Positions 26,076-33,176 of a stretch of DNA of 64,000 nucleotides are shown piece by piece (positions within the stretch are counted from its first letter, which is position 1; every line of letters starts with the position of its first letter). The notes beneath the pieces were generated by a model, which had not been told where the DNA came from, did not search any database, and saw only the letters and a list, made by a program, of their open reading frames with translations. Origin of the DNA: Candidatus Sulfopaludibacter sp. SbA3 (GTDB lineage: Bacteria > Acidobacteriota > Terriglobia > Bryobacterales > Bryobacteraceae); NCBI GenBank assembly GCA_945890485.1, contig CAMDCN010000003.1, forward strand, positions 124,001 to 188,000, written 5' to 3'. A program made the translations under genes and the position numbers.

Positions 26076-27442
26076 CGAGACGAGACCTACTTTGGAACGC
26101 GGGCGGCGGCGCGGCAGGCTTGGCGCTGGCGCAACTGCTGCAGGGCAAAGGGACGCACTTCCCGGCCAAAGCGAAGCGGATGATCATGATCTTTCTGCCG
26201 GGCGGATTCAGCTCGGTGGATACCTACGACTACAAGCCGGACTTGGTGAAGCACCACGGTAAGGAGACGCAGGGAGCGAATACGATCACGCCGTTTTTCG
26301 GCAAGCGTGGGACCGTAATGCAGTCACCGTGGAAGTTCTCGCAGCATGGGCAGAGCGGGAAATACGTGAGCGAATTGTTGCCGCGCTTGGCGACCTGCGT
26401 CGACGACACGACGTTCGTACACTCGATGGTGACGCGGTCGAACGCGCACGGGCCGGCGCTGTTCCAGATGTCGACAGGCTTTATCTTTCAGGGGTTCCCG
26501 TCGATTGGATCGTGGATCAGCTACGGGCTGGGGAGCGAGAACGAAAATCTGCCGTCGTTTGTGGTGCTGCCGGACCGGCGGGGCCTGCCTCCGTGCGGCG
26601 TGGCGAACTGGGGCAACGGCTTCTTGCCGGCGGTACACCAAGGCGTGGCGTTCGGAACGCAGGAGCAGCCGATTGCGAATTTGCGGCCGCCGGCGGCGGT
26701 GAACGCGAAGGCGCAGGCGGCGAGCTACGACCTGCTCAGCCAGTTGAACGAAGAGCATGCCGGGGCGAATCCGGGCGAGGATGCGTTGGTTTCGCGGATC
26801 CGCGCGTATGAGCTGGCGGCGAAGATGCAGTTGGCTGCGCCGGAGGTGACGGACATCAGCGGGGAGACGGCGGCGACGCGCAAGGCGTACGGCCTCGACG
26901 ATCCCGACATGCGCGACTACGGGTACAACTGCCTGCTGGCACGGCGGTTGATGGAGCGCGGCGTGCGCGTGATCCAAATGTACAATGGCGGGCACTTTGG
27001 GGCGCCGCGCGTGAACTGGGACGCGCATGAGGACCTGATCACGAACCACGGCAAGAACGCCCGGATTCTGGATCAGCCGACGGCGGCTCTGCTGAAAGAC
27101 TTGAAGCAGCGCGGGATGCTGGACGATACGCTGGTCGTGTTTACGACCGAGTTCGGGCGTTTGCCGATCTCTGAGGGCTTGGGAGAAGGCGGAAGGGACC
27201 ACAACCCGGAGGGCTTTACTTCGTGGATGGTGGGTCCGGGGCTGAAGAAAGGCTTCAGCTACGGGTCAACCGACGAGATGGGCTACAAGGCGGCGGAAAA
27301 TCCGGTGACGCTGTACGATTTCCACGCGACTATTCTGCACCTGATGGGGCTGGACCATACGCGGCTGAGCTGGTACCACAACGGCTTGCAGCGGCGGCTG
27401 ACCGACGTGCACGGGCACGTGATCAAGCCGCTTTTCGCTTAG
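26072..27442 (+). CDS. DUF1501 family exported protein
   Basis: The 456-residue protein begins with a Tat-type signal (TRRDLLWNAGGGAAGLALA) and has the alkaline-phosphatase-superfamily-like DUF1501 fold, with FLPGGFSSVDTYDYKPDL, TEFGRLP and DFHATILHLMGLDH motifs. The last matches the usual DUF1501 C-terminal His/Asp block. It is the usual partner of DUF1549/DUF1553 proteins, and the genes overlap by 4 bp. Its activity is unproven; hydrolysis of phosphate or sulfate esters is plausible from the fold. The 3' end overlaps the convergent terC by 20 bp. Confidence 0.88.
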   Translation: MTRRDLLWNAGGGAAGLALAQLLQGKGTHFPAKAKRMIMIFLPGGFSSVDTYDYKPDLVKHHGKETQGANTITPFFGKRGTVMQSPWKFSQHGQSGKYVSELLPRLATCVDDTTFVHSMVTRSNAHGPALFQMSTGFIFQGFPSIGSWISYGLGSENENLPSFVVLPDRRGLPPCGVANWGNGFLPAVHQGVAFGTQEQPIANLRPPAAVNAKAQAASYDLLSQLNEEHAGANPGEDALVSRIRAYELAAKMQLAAPEVTDISGETAATRKAYGLDDPDMRDYGYNCLLARRLMERGVRVIQMYNGGHFGAPRVNWDAHEDLITNHGKNARILDQPTAALLKDLKQRGMLDDTLVVFTTEFGRLPISEGLGEGGRDHNPEGFTSWMVGPGLKKGFSYGSTDEMGYKAAENPVTLYDFHATILHLMGLDHTRLSWYHNGLQRRLTDVHGHVIKPLFA

Positions 27443-28094
27443 AAAGGAACCAACCGGCGGCGACCACGAATGCTGCGCCCGCAGCTTGGATGGCGATGTC
27501 GACCGCGAACGTGGGGTGGAAGAGCTTCACGACGACCGGGTCCGTAAGGATCATCTCCGCGCCAACACGACCGAGGATGGCGGCGCCGATCCAGACGATG
27601 ACGGGGTACTTGTCCATGATGGTGGACAGGAGTTTCGACGTGAAGACGACGAACGGGATGGAGAGGCCCAGGCCGAAGATCAGCAGGAAGAGGCTGCCCT
27701 TGGAAGTCCCGGCGACGGCCAGGATGTTGTCGACGGACATGGTGATGTCGGCCACGAGGATGTACCAAATGGCGGACATGAGCGAGGTGGCTTGTGGCCC
27801 GCCGGCGTTGTGGTCCGCGGCGTCGGTAAGTAGCTTGATGGCGATCCAGAAGATGAGGACACCGCCGACGAGCTTGAGCCAGGAGACTTGCAGAAGCTGG
27901 GCGGCAAAGAACGTGAGGCCGATGCGGAGGACGACGGCTACGCCGGCACCGATCATGATGCCGAGTTTCTTTTCGCGTTCGGGAAGAGACTTGACCGCGA
28001 GCGCGATGATGACGGCGTTGTCTCCGGCGAGGAGGAGATCAATCAGGACAATAGCGAAGATGTCGAGGAGGAGTTGAAGGGACAGTTCCGGCAT
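27423..28094 (-). CDS. TerC/YjbE family integral membrane protein
   Basis: The 223-residue protein has about seven hydrophobic helices and the two TerC acidic motifs, DLLLAGDNAVIIAL and DITMSVDNILAVAG. The YjbE-like branch is linked with metal (Mn2+) efflux and with metallating exported enzymes. The ATG at 28094 is chosen because MPELSLQLLLD begins the conserved helix; the frame is open further upstream but that part is not membrane-like. I looked for a yybP-ykoY Mn riboswitch in the 65 bp upstream and saw none. Its end overlaps the DUF1501 gene by 20 bp. Confidence 0.85.
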   Translation of the reverse strand: MPELSLQLLLDIFAIVLIDLLLAGDNAVIIALAVKSLPEREKKLGIMIGAGVAVVLRIGLTFFAAQLLQVSWLKLVGGVLIFWIAIKLLTDAADHNAGGPQATSLMSAIWYILVADITMSVDNILAVAGTSKGSLFLLIFGLGLSIPFVVFTSKLLSTIMDKYPVIVWIGAAILGRVGAEMILTDPVVVKLFHPTFAVDIAIQAAGAAFVVAAGWFLSKRKAA

Positions 28095-28159
28095 GCAGGG
28101 GCTGGTGTCCTGAAGATAGCACGACCGGTCGCCCGTTCTGCGCATCCTAAATAGTGACT

Positions 28160-28999
28160 ATGGCTCCCGAATGGATGAAACGTTGGCTGCTGGCGGCCGG
28201 AATCTACAACATAGCCTGGGGCTTGCTGGTGGGGTTGTGGCCGAACCTGATGTTCGATTGGGCGGGGATGGAGCGGCCGAACTACCCGGAGTTGTGGCAG
28301 TGTATCGCGATGATTGTTGGCGTTTATGGTGTTGGGTACGCGATTGCTTCGCTCGATCCGTATCGGCATTGGCCGATTGTGTTGGTTGGCTTTCTGGGGA
28401 AATTGTTCGGGCCGATCGGGTTTGTGCAGGCGGCGGTGGAGGGGCGGTTCTCCTGGTGGTTCGGGGTGAACAACATTACGAACGATCTGATTTGGTTGAT
28501 TCCGTTCGCCTTGATTTTGAAAGGGGCCTGGACGGACCGGGGGCCGGTGGGTGATCTCAGCTCATTCCTGGCCGGGCATCGGGACGCGCTGGTGGTTTTC
28601 CTGCGGCACGCGGGCTGTACGTTTTGCCGGGAGACGCTGGCGGACGTAGCTCGGCAGCGGAAACAGATTGAGGCCGATGGCGCGAAGATCGTGCTGGTGC
28701 ACATGGGCGGCACGGAGGAGTTTTTCGCTCAGTATGGGTTGGCGGACGTCGAGCGGGTGCATGATCCGGAGCGGGCTTTGTACAAGGCGTTTGGGCTGAA
28801 GCGGGGGAACGTGTGGCAGTTGCTGGGGCCGTCCGTCTGGTGGCGCGGATTTCTGGCTTGGCGAAAGCACGGGGTGGGCTATTTGGAAGGGGACGGGTTT
28901 CAGATGCCGGGGGCGTTCGTGGTTAAGGGCGGGAAGATCGTGAAGGAGTACCGGCACGAGACGGCAGGGGATCGGCCGGACTATTGCCAGCTATCGTAG
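28160..28999 (+). CDS. Membrane domain fused to a SelL-like AhpC/TSA redoxin
   Basis: The 279-residue protein is a fusion. Residues about 8-115 hold three or four membrane helices (WLLAAGIYNIAWGLLVG, WPIVLVGFLGKLFG). Residues about 125-279 are a thioredoxin-fold domain of the AhpC-TSA_2 type with a CTFC motif at 153-156 (FLRHAGCTFCRE). The redoxin part probably reduces peroxides or disulfides, and the membrane part anchors it. The start is either GTG 28154 or ATG 28160; the ATG is preferred. It lies divergent to terC and 4 bp upstream of hemD, so it may share the redox operon. Confidence 0.72.
   Translation: MAPEWMKRWLLAAGIYNIAWGLLVGLWPNLMFDWAGMERPNYPELWQCIAMIVGVYGVGYAIASLDPYRHWPIVLVGFLGKLFGPIGFVQAAVEGRFSWWFGVNNITNDLIWLIPFALILKGAWTDRGPVGDLSSFLAGHRDALVVFLRHAGCTFCRETLADVARQRKQIEADGAKIVLVHMGGTEEFFAQYGLADVERVHDPERALYKAFGLKRGNVWQLLGPSVWWRGFLAWRKHGVGYLEGDGFQMPGAFVVKGGKIVKEYRHETAGDRPDYCQLS
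28992..28997 (+). promoter_or_regulatory. Possible -10 box (TATCGT) for hemD
   Basis: TATCGT ends six bases before the hemD ATG and lies at the end of the preceding gene. It could give a leaderless internal start, but hemD may also be read from the upstream gene. Confidence 0.25.
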
Positions 29000-29003
29000 A
29001 GAC

Positions 29004-29816
29004 ATGGGTTTTGACGGACTCCGGGTCCTGGCTTTGGAATCGCGCCGCGCGACAGAGATGGCGGTGCTGGTGGAGAAGAATGGTGGCGTAGCGACGGTAG
29101 CTCCTTCGATGCGCGAGGTGCCGCTGGCCGAGAACCCCGAGGCGTTCGCGTTCTTCGACCGTCTGCGGGCGGGCGAATTTGAACTGGTGATTTTGTTGAC
29201 CGGCGTGGGGGCCCGGGCGTTGGACAAAGTCCTTTCGACACGGTGGCCGGAGGGTGCGCTGGCGGAAGAGCTGCGGAAGCTGCCGGTGGTGGCGCGCGGG
29301 CCGAAGCCGATGGCCGTGCTGCGGGAGTGGAACGTGCCAGCGGCGGCGATGGCGCCTGAGCCGAATACGTGGCGTGAACTGATGCAGGTGATGCGGGGGC
29401 GGACGGAGCGCCGGATAGCCGTGCAGGAGTACGGGAAATCGAACCTTTTTCTGCTGGAAGCGTTGCGCGCCCAGGGAGCGGAAGTGACGCAGGTGCCGGT
29501 GTATCAGTGGGCGCTGCCGGAGGATACGGCGCAATTGCGAGCCGCGGCACGGGGATTGGCGGCGGGGGCGTTCGATGTGATCTTGTTCACCACCTCGATT
29601 CAAGTAACCCATCTATTGGACGTGGCCGCGGAGGAGGGCGTGGACGTATTACCCGCGCTGCGCCGGATGGTGATCGGGTCAATCGGGCCCACTACATCGG
29701 AGGCGCTTGAAGAGATAGGATTAAAGGCCGATATGGAGCCGTCTCACCCCAAGATGGGAATCCTGGTGAAGGAAGCCGGGGAACAGGCGGCCGCGATCCT
29801 GGAGAAGAAGCGATGA
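29004..29816 (+). CDS. hemD: Uroporphyrinogen-III synthase
   Basis: The 270-residue protein has the two-domain HemD pattern: an N-terminal VLALESRRATEMAVLVEKNGG strand, the linker region VARGPKPMAVLREWNV, and the C-terminal DVILFTTSIQVTHLLD and IGPTTSEALEEIGL blocks that form the active cleft. It cyclises hydroxymethylbilane to uroporphyrinogen III in haem synthesis. HemD is poorly conserved, so identity rests on these blocks and the length. It is joined by an ATGA overlap to an FMN oxidase gene and then a hexaheme cytochrome gene, which fits a local demand for haem. Confidence 0.85.
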   Translation: MGFDGLRVLALESRRATEMAVLVEKNGGVATVAPSMREVPLAENPEAFAFFDRLRAGEFELVILLTGVGARALDKVLSTRWPEGALAEELRKLPVVARGPKPMAVLREWNVPAAAMAPEPNTWRELMQVMRGRTERRIAVQEYGKSNLFLLEALRAQGAEVTQVPVYQWALPEDTAQLRAAARGLAAGAFDVILFTTSIQVTHLLDVAAEEGVDVLPALRRMVIGSIGPTTSEALEEIGLKADMEPSHPKMGILVKEAGEQAAAILEKKR

Positions 29817-30955
29817 ATCGGCGCGATCTGGTGCGGAACTTGGTGAGCTTGGCGGCGGGGTCTCCGCTCTTGACCGCGGAGGTGCCGGACGAGTTGATGG
29901 GACCCATCAACGTCCACGAGTTTGAAGAGGTCGCCAAGCGGAAGATGCACAAGCTGGCGTACGACTTCATCGCCGGGGGCGTCGAGGACGAGTACACCCT
30001 GCGGGCGAACCGAGAAGCGTACGAGAAGTATGTGCTGCGGCCGCGCGTGATGACGGACGTTTCGAACGTGTCGCTGGATGTGGATCTGCTGGGGATCAAG
30101 TTGACGAGCCCCATCCTCATTGCACCGACCGGGGGGAAGAACCTCGTGCTGGAAAATGCCGATGAAAAGGTGGCGGCCGCCGCGCTGGCGTCGAAGACGC
30201 TGATCTGCTCGGGAACCGGCGTGCAGAAGATTCTGGAAAAAGGCGAGCCGCTCCTGTGGTGGTCGAATACGATCGGCGCGGCGACCAAGGCGCAGGCGCG
30301 CGGATATGCGCGGCGCATTGAAGACGGCGGCGGGAAGGGAATCACGCTGACGGTGGATAACCAATACCAGTCGAACCGGGACCGGAACAATCGCAACCGG
30401 TTCGACTACGGGTACATGCAGACCGGCATCCCGAAAGAGGGCGAGCCGAAGCCGAAACCGCGGTCTCCGGCCCTGCCGGCGATGTGGCAGCCGCATACCC
30501 CGCAAATGACGTGGGAGCAGATTTCGTGGATGAAAGAGGGCGCGAAGATCCCGGTGATTGTGAAGGGGATTATTCATCCGGAGGACGCCGCGCTGGCCGT
30601 GAAGCATGGGGCGGACGCGATTGTCGTATCGAACCACGGCGGGCGGCAGTTGGACGGCGTGATGGGGACGCTGGAGGCGTTGCCGGATTGCGTCGATGCG
30701 GTAGGCGGGAAGGTGCCGGTGCTGATGGACGGCGGCTTGCGCCGCGGCACCGATATTCTGAAGGCGATGGCGTTGGGGGCCAAAGCGGTGTTGGTGGGGC
30801 GAGCGCCGTTGTGGGGCTTGGGTGCGTTTGGGCAGCCTGGCGTGGAGCGGGTGCTGTGGATGTTGAACGCGGAACTGAAGCTGGCGATGGCGCTGGCGGG
30901 GATGGCGAAGCCGGGCGACATTACGCGGACCATTGTGAAGAGGAAGCTGGGATGA
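29813..30955 (+). CDS. FMN-dependent alpha-hydroxyacid oxidase family protein, exported-looking
   Basis: The 380-residue protein has the glycolate oxidase/LldD barrel: APTGGKNL, KGIIHPEDA with Lys251, NHGGRQLD with His275 and Arg278, and the FMN-phosphate loop DGGLRRG...GRAPLWGLG. These residues give FMN binding and proton abstraction. Two substrate-side tyrosines of the family look replaced: the YDY-type position is Phe52, and the QLY block reads WSNT (151-153). The N-terminus NRRDLVRNLVSLAAGSPLL resembles a Tat signal. The gene overlaps hemD and the hexaheme cytochrome by 4 bp each. I infer oxidation of a hydroxyacid with electrons passed to the cytochrome; the substrate is not known. Confidence 0.8.
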   Translation: MNRRDLVRNLVSLAAGSPLLTAEVPDELMGPINVHEFEEVAKRKMHKLAYDFIAGGVEDEYTLRANREAYEKYVLRPRVMTDVSNVSLDVDLLGIKLTSPILIAPTGGKNLVLENADEKVAAAALASKTLICSGTGVQKILEKGEPLLWWSNTIGAATKAQARGYARRIEDGGGKGITLTVDNQYQSNRDRNNRNRFDYGYMQTGIPKEGEPKPKPRSPALPAMWQPHTPQMTWEQISWMKEGAKIPVIVKGIIHPEDAALAVKHGADAIVVSNHGGRQLDGVMGTLEALPDCVDAVGGKVPVLMDGGLRRGTDILKAMALGAKAVLVGRAPLWGLGAFGQPGVERVLWMLNAELKLAMALAGMAKPGDITRTIVKRKLG

Positions 30956-31446
30956 TTTGGGTTCTGCTGTTGCTATTGGGTTCGTTTCGCCTGGAAGCCC
31001 AGCAGGATTGCGCGCCGTGCCACAACGAGCAGATTGCGGACTTCGGGAAGCATAAACACAATACGAAGGCGGGCCTGCAGTGCGGCGTTTGCCACGGGCC
31101 GAGCGATAAGCATCGCAAGAGCAATGGCGAGGCTCCGCCGGACCGGGTGGCCGCTCCCGATGAGGTGGCGGGGATGTGCGGGAACTGCCATTTGCTCGAG
31201 AAGAATCAGTACGTCGAGAGCAAACATCATCACGCGGTAGTGCAGCGGACGGCGAAATCAGCCAACTGCAGCACGTGCCATGGGCACCATGCGATGAAGG
31301 AGTGGACGGCAACGCAGGCGGGCTGTGCGCGCTGCCACACGTCGACGCCAGCGGCTTGCAAAGAGAAGCCGGTGGGCGCGGCGGTGGCCAAAGTGACCTG
31401 CATGAACTGCCATGCGCGGCACACGCTGGCGGTATCGTCACGGTGA
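30952..31446 (+). CDS. Periplasmic hexaheme c-type cytochrome
   Basis: The 164-residue protein has a signal peptide (about 1-17) and six CXXCH haem sites at residues 20-24, 44-48, 76-80, 106-110, 125-129 and 150-154. Many extra His could act as sixth ligands. Haem density is high (six in about 147 mature residues), as in cytochrome c3/c7-like electron carriers. It starts in an ATGA overlap with the FMN oxidase gene and ends in a GTGA overlap with atpZ. The likely role is to carry electrons from the oxidase to a terminal acceptor. The ATG at 30952 is chosen because it begins the signal peptide. Confidence 0.92.
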   Translation: MIWVLLLLLGSFRLEAQQDCAPCHNEQIADFGKHKHNTKAGLQCGVCHGPSDKHRKSNGEAPPDRVAAPDEVAGMCGNCHLLEKNQYVESKHHHAVVQRTAKSANCSTCHGHHAMKEWTATQAGCARCHTSTPAACKEKPVGAAVAKVTCMNCHARHTLAVSSR

Positions 31447-31670
31447 AACGGGAACGCAGCGTCGGCCGGTTGATATCGGACTACATGAATCTGGCACTGA
31501 TCCTGCCGGTGAGCCTGCTAGTGGGGTATGCGATCGGCCTGGGGCTGGATAAGGCCTTCGGGACGAACTTCTGGTACATCGTTTGGTTGATCGCCGGCGT
31601 GATCGCGGGGATGCGAGAGCTGATTCGGAAATTGAACAAAGAGTTTGATCGGGATACGGATTCGAAGTGA
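31443..31670 (+). CDS. atpZ: F0F1 ATP synthase-associated AtpZ-like protein
   Basis: The 75-residue protein has two membrane helices (LILPVSLLVGYAIGLGLDKAFG and FWYIVWLIAGVIAGMREL) and a charged C-terminus. The helix-GLGLDKAFG-helix pattern is that of the 'ATP synthase gene 1' (AtpZ/AtpI-like) family, which is linked to Mg2+ or Ca2+ uptake and to assembly of the c-ring. The GTG at 31443 is in a GTGA overlap with the cytochrome stop. It is followed by atpI, again with a 4-bp overlap, then atpB and atpE, so its place in an F0 gene cluster is secure. Confidence 0.82.
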   Translation: MKRERSVGRLISDYMNLALILPVSLLVGYAIGLGLDKAFGTNFWYIVWLIAGVIAGMRELIRKLNKEFDRDTDSK

Positions 31671-32020
31671 CAGATTACGAAGGGCTTGTTCGGCGGCTGG
31701 AGTGGGGGATTGCGGGGTGGGGCGTGGTGTTCGCGACGGTGGCGGGAGTCGGCTGGGGCGGATTGGCGGCTCTGGGAGTGGCGACGGGTGCGGCGGCGGC
31801 GTGGGCCAATTTCCGATGGCTGGAGAGCGCGTTTTCCCGGCCGACCCCGGCGCGCGCGGGCCTGCTGGGCCTTCGTTTGGCCGTGCTGGGCGGGGTGGGC
31901 TATGTTATGCTGAAGGTATTTGCGGTTACCCCTGTCACGTTCCTCATCGGACTGTTGACCGCTGCGGCTGCGGCGCTGGGGGAAGCGCTCTACCAATTGA
32001 TTTATGCACGAATCTCATGA
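31667..32020 (+). CDS. atpI: ATP synthase subunit I
   Basis: The 117-residue protein has four hydrophobic helices and small Gly/Ala-rich loops (WGVVFATVAGVGWGGLAALGVATGAA, LLGLRLAVLGGVGYVMLKVF). This is the usual shape of the AtpI/subunit I family, a helper for assembly of the c-ring. The GTG at 31667 overlaps the atpZ stop by 4 bp, and the end overlaps atpB by 17 bp. Sequence identity in this family is low, so the name rests mostly on topology and position. Confidence 0.75.
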   Translation: MTDYEGLVRRLEWGIAGWGVVFATVAGVGWGGLAALGVATGAAAAWANFRWLESAFSRPTPARAGLLGLRLAVLGGVGYVMLKVFAVTPVTFLIGLLTAAAAALGEALYQLIYARIS

Positions 32021-32735
32021 GCTCTGGCTCACCGCTCTCTTCAACGATCACCTGGCTGGGCTAGGAAATTCGGTTCTTTCGGCGGTGGGCATGCAGACCC
32101 ACGCACGGCCCTGGGCGAACTACATCACCATGGAAATTCTGGTGGCGGTGTTGATCGTGATTCTCTTCACGATCGCCAAGAGCGGCTTTTCGATGACGGC
32201 CCCTGGCAAGTTGCAGCATGTTCTTGAGGCGATGTACGAATTTTTGGGCGAACAGGCCCACGACAACGTTCATGAGGGCTACAAGAAGTACATCCCGATC
32301 GCCGGGACGTTTTTCGTATTCGTGCTCTTCTCGAACCTCCTCGGCGTGATTCCTACATTTGAATCGCCGACGATGTATCACTACGTGCCGGCGGGCATCG
32401 CGCTGCTCGCGTTCCTCTACTACAACATTCAGGGCATTCGCCAGCACGGCGGCCACTACATCAGCCAGTTTACGGGTCCCATCTGGTGGTTGACCCCGCT
32501 GATGCTGCCGATCGAAATCGTCAGCCACGCTGCGCGCCCGGTCTCTCTCACCATTCGTTTGTTCGCGAACATGTTCGCGGGCGAGCAGGTAACCCTGGTC
32601 TTTTTGAGCTTGACCTATATCGTGGTGCCGGTAGCCTTCATGGGGCTGCATGTGTTCATCTCGGTGATTCAGGCTTACGTCTTCGCGCTGCTGACGCTGA
32701 TCTACATCGGCGCGGCGGTGGGCGACGAACACTAA
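32004..32735 (+). CDS. atpB: F0F1 ATP synthase subunit a
   Basis: The 243-residue protein has the subunit a pattern: FVLFSNLLGVIPTFESPT, the essential Arg in VSLTIRLFANMFAGE, and ISVIQAYVFALLTLIYIGAAV at the C-terminus. It forms the half-channels that pass ions to the c-ring. It follows atpI with a 17-bp overlap and precedes atpE by 105 bp. Subunits b, delta, alpha, gamma, beta and epsilon are not in the window, so the F0 sector here is separate from the F1 genes. Confidence 0.95.
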   Translation: MHESHELWLTALFNDHLAGLGNSVLSAVGMQTHARPWANYITMEILVAVLIVILFTIAKSGFSMTAPGKLQHVLEAMYEFLGEQAHDNVHEGYKKYIPIAGTFFVFVLFSNLLGVIPTFESPTMYHYVPAGIALLAFLYYNIQGIRQHGGHYISQFTGPIWWLTPLMLPIEIVSHAARPVSLTIRLFANMFAGEQVTLVFLSLTYIVVPVAFMGLHVFISVIQAYVFALLTLIYIGAAVGDEH

Positions 32736-32840
32736 TCTTTTTATTCGGCATTAACCCCGCGCCAGTGTGAGCCCTCACCGTCCCAACGGAGGAACGGAAC
32801 CACCTCCTGAGCGCAATTTATACCCAAGGAGCAACACCCC

Positions 32841-33119
32841 ATGTTCGGAAACATGTTCGTTCTGGCCTTCGTTTTGATGGCCTTCGCTATGCCCTCGATG
32901 GCCGCTGACCCCGCCATTGTTCTTACCAGCGCTTTCTCGATGGCCATTGCCTCGGGCCTCTGCGCCCTCGGCCAAGGCAAGGCGATTGCCGGCGCCGTGG
33001 AAGCCATTGCCCGCAACCCTGGCGCCGCCACGGTGATCCGTGGTCTTGGACTGCTCGGCCTCGTCTTCATCGAGTCGCTCGCGCTGTTCACCCTCGTTAT
33101 CGTCTTCGTGAAAGGCTAA
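32841..33119 (+). CDS. atpE: F0F1 ATP synthase subunit c
   Basis: The 92-residue hairpin protein has the usual c-subunit loop ARNPGA at 58-63, GQG around Gln45, and the ion-binding Glu78 in FIESLALF. An AAGGAG Shine-Dalgarno site lies 9 bases before the ATG. The first 21 residues (MFGNMFVLAFVLMAFAMPSMA) look like a cleavable signal peptide or extra helix, leaving a mature subunit of about 70 residues. Gln45, Glu78 and Ser79 match part of the Na+-binding set of sodium-driven rings, but the Thr and Tyr of that set are Leu80 and Phe83. The ion is probably H+, but this needs testing. Confidence 0.95.
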   Translation: MFGNMFVLAFVLMAFAMPSMAADPAIVLTSAFSMAIASGLCALGQGKAIAGAVEAIARNPGAATVIRGLGLLGLVFIESLALFTLVIVFVKG

Positions 33120-33126
33120 TTCTCTT

Positions 33127-33164
33127 AGGGCGCGGCGCTCCGGATTTCGGGGCTGCCGCGCCCT
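33127..33164 (+). terminator. Likely intrinsic terminator after atpE
   Basis: A perfect 10-bp stem (AGGGCGCGGC / GCCGCGCCCT) with an 18-base loop follows the atpE stop by 7 bases. The tail (TAGTGTTTCTAT) is only moderately T rich. It ends close to the start of the next gene. Confidence 0.5.
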
Positions 33165-33170
33165 TAGTGT
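33165..33170 (+). promoter_or_regulatory. Candidate -10 box (TAGTGT) for the DapA-like gene
   Basis: TAGTGT ends six bases before the ATG at 33177, directly after the terminator stem. It is a weak hexamer, but it has the same exact spacing as other start-proximal boxes in the window. Confidence 0.3.
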
Positions 33171-33176
33171 TTCTAT

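Noticed and set aside
28095-28159. yybP-ykoY manganese riboswitch before terC
   Set aside because: The spacer is about 65 bp and does not fold into the needed paired arms by eye.
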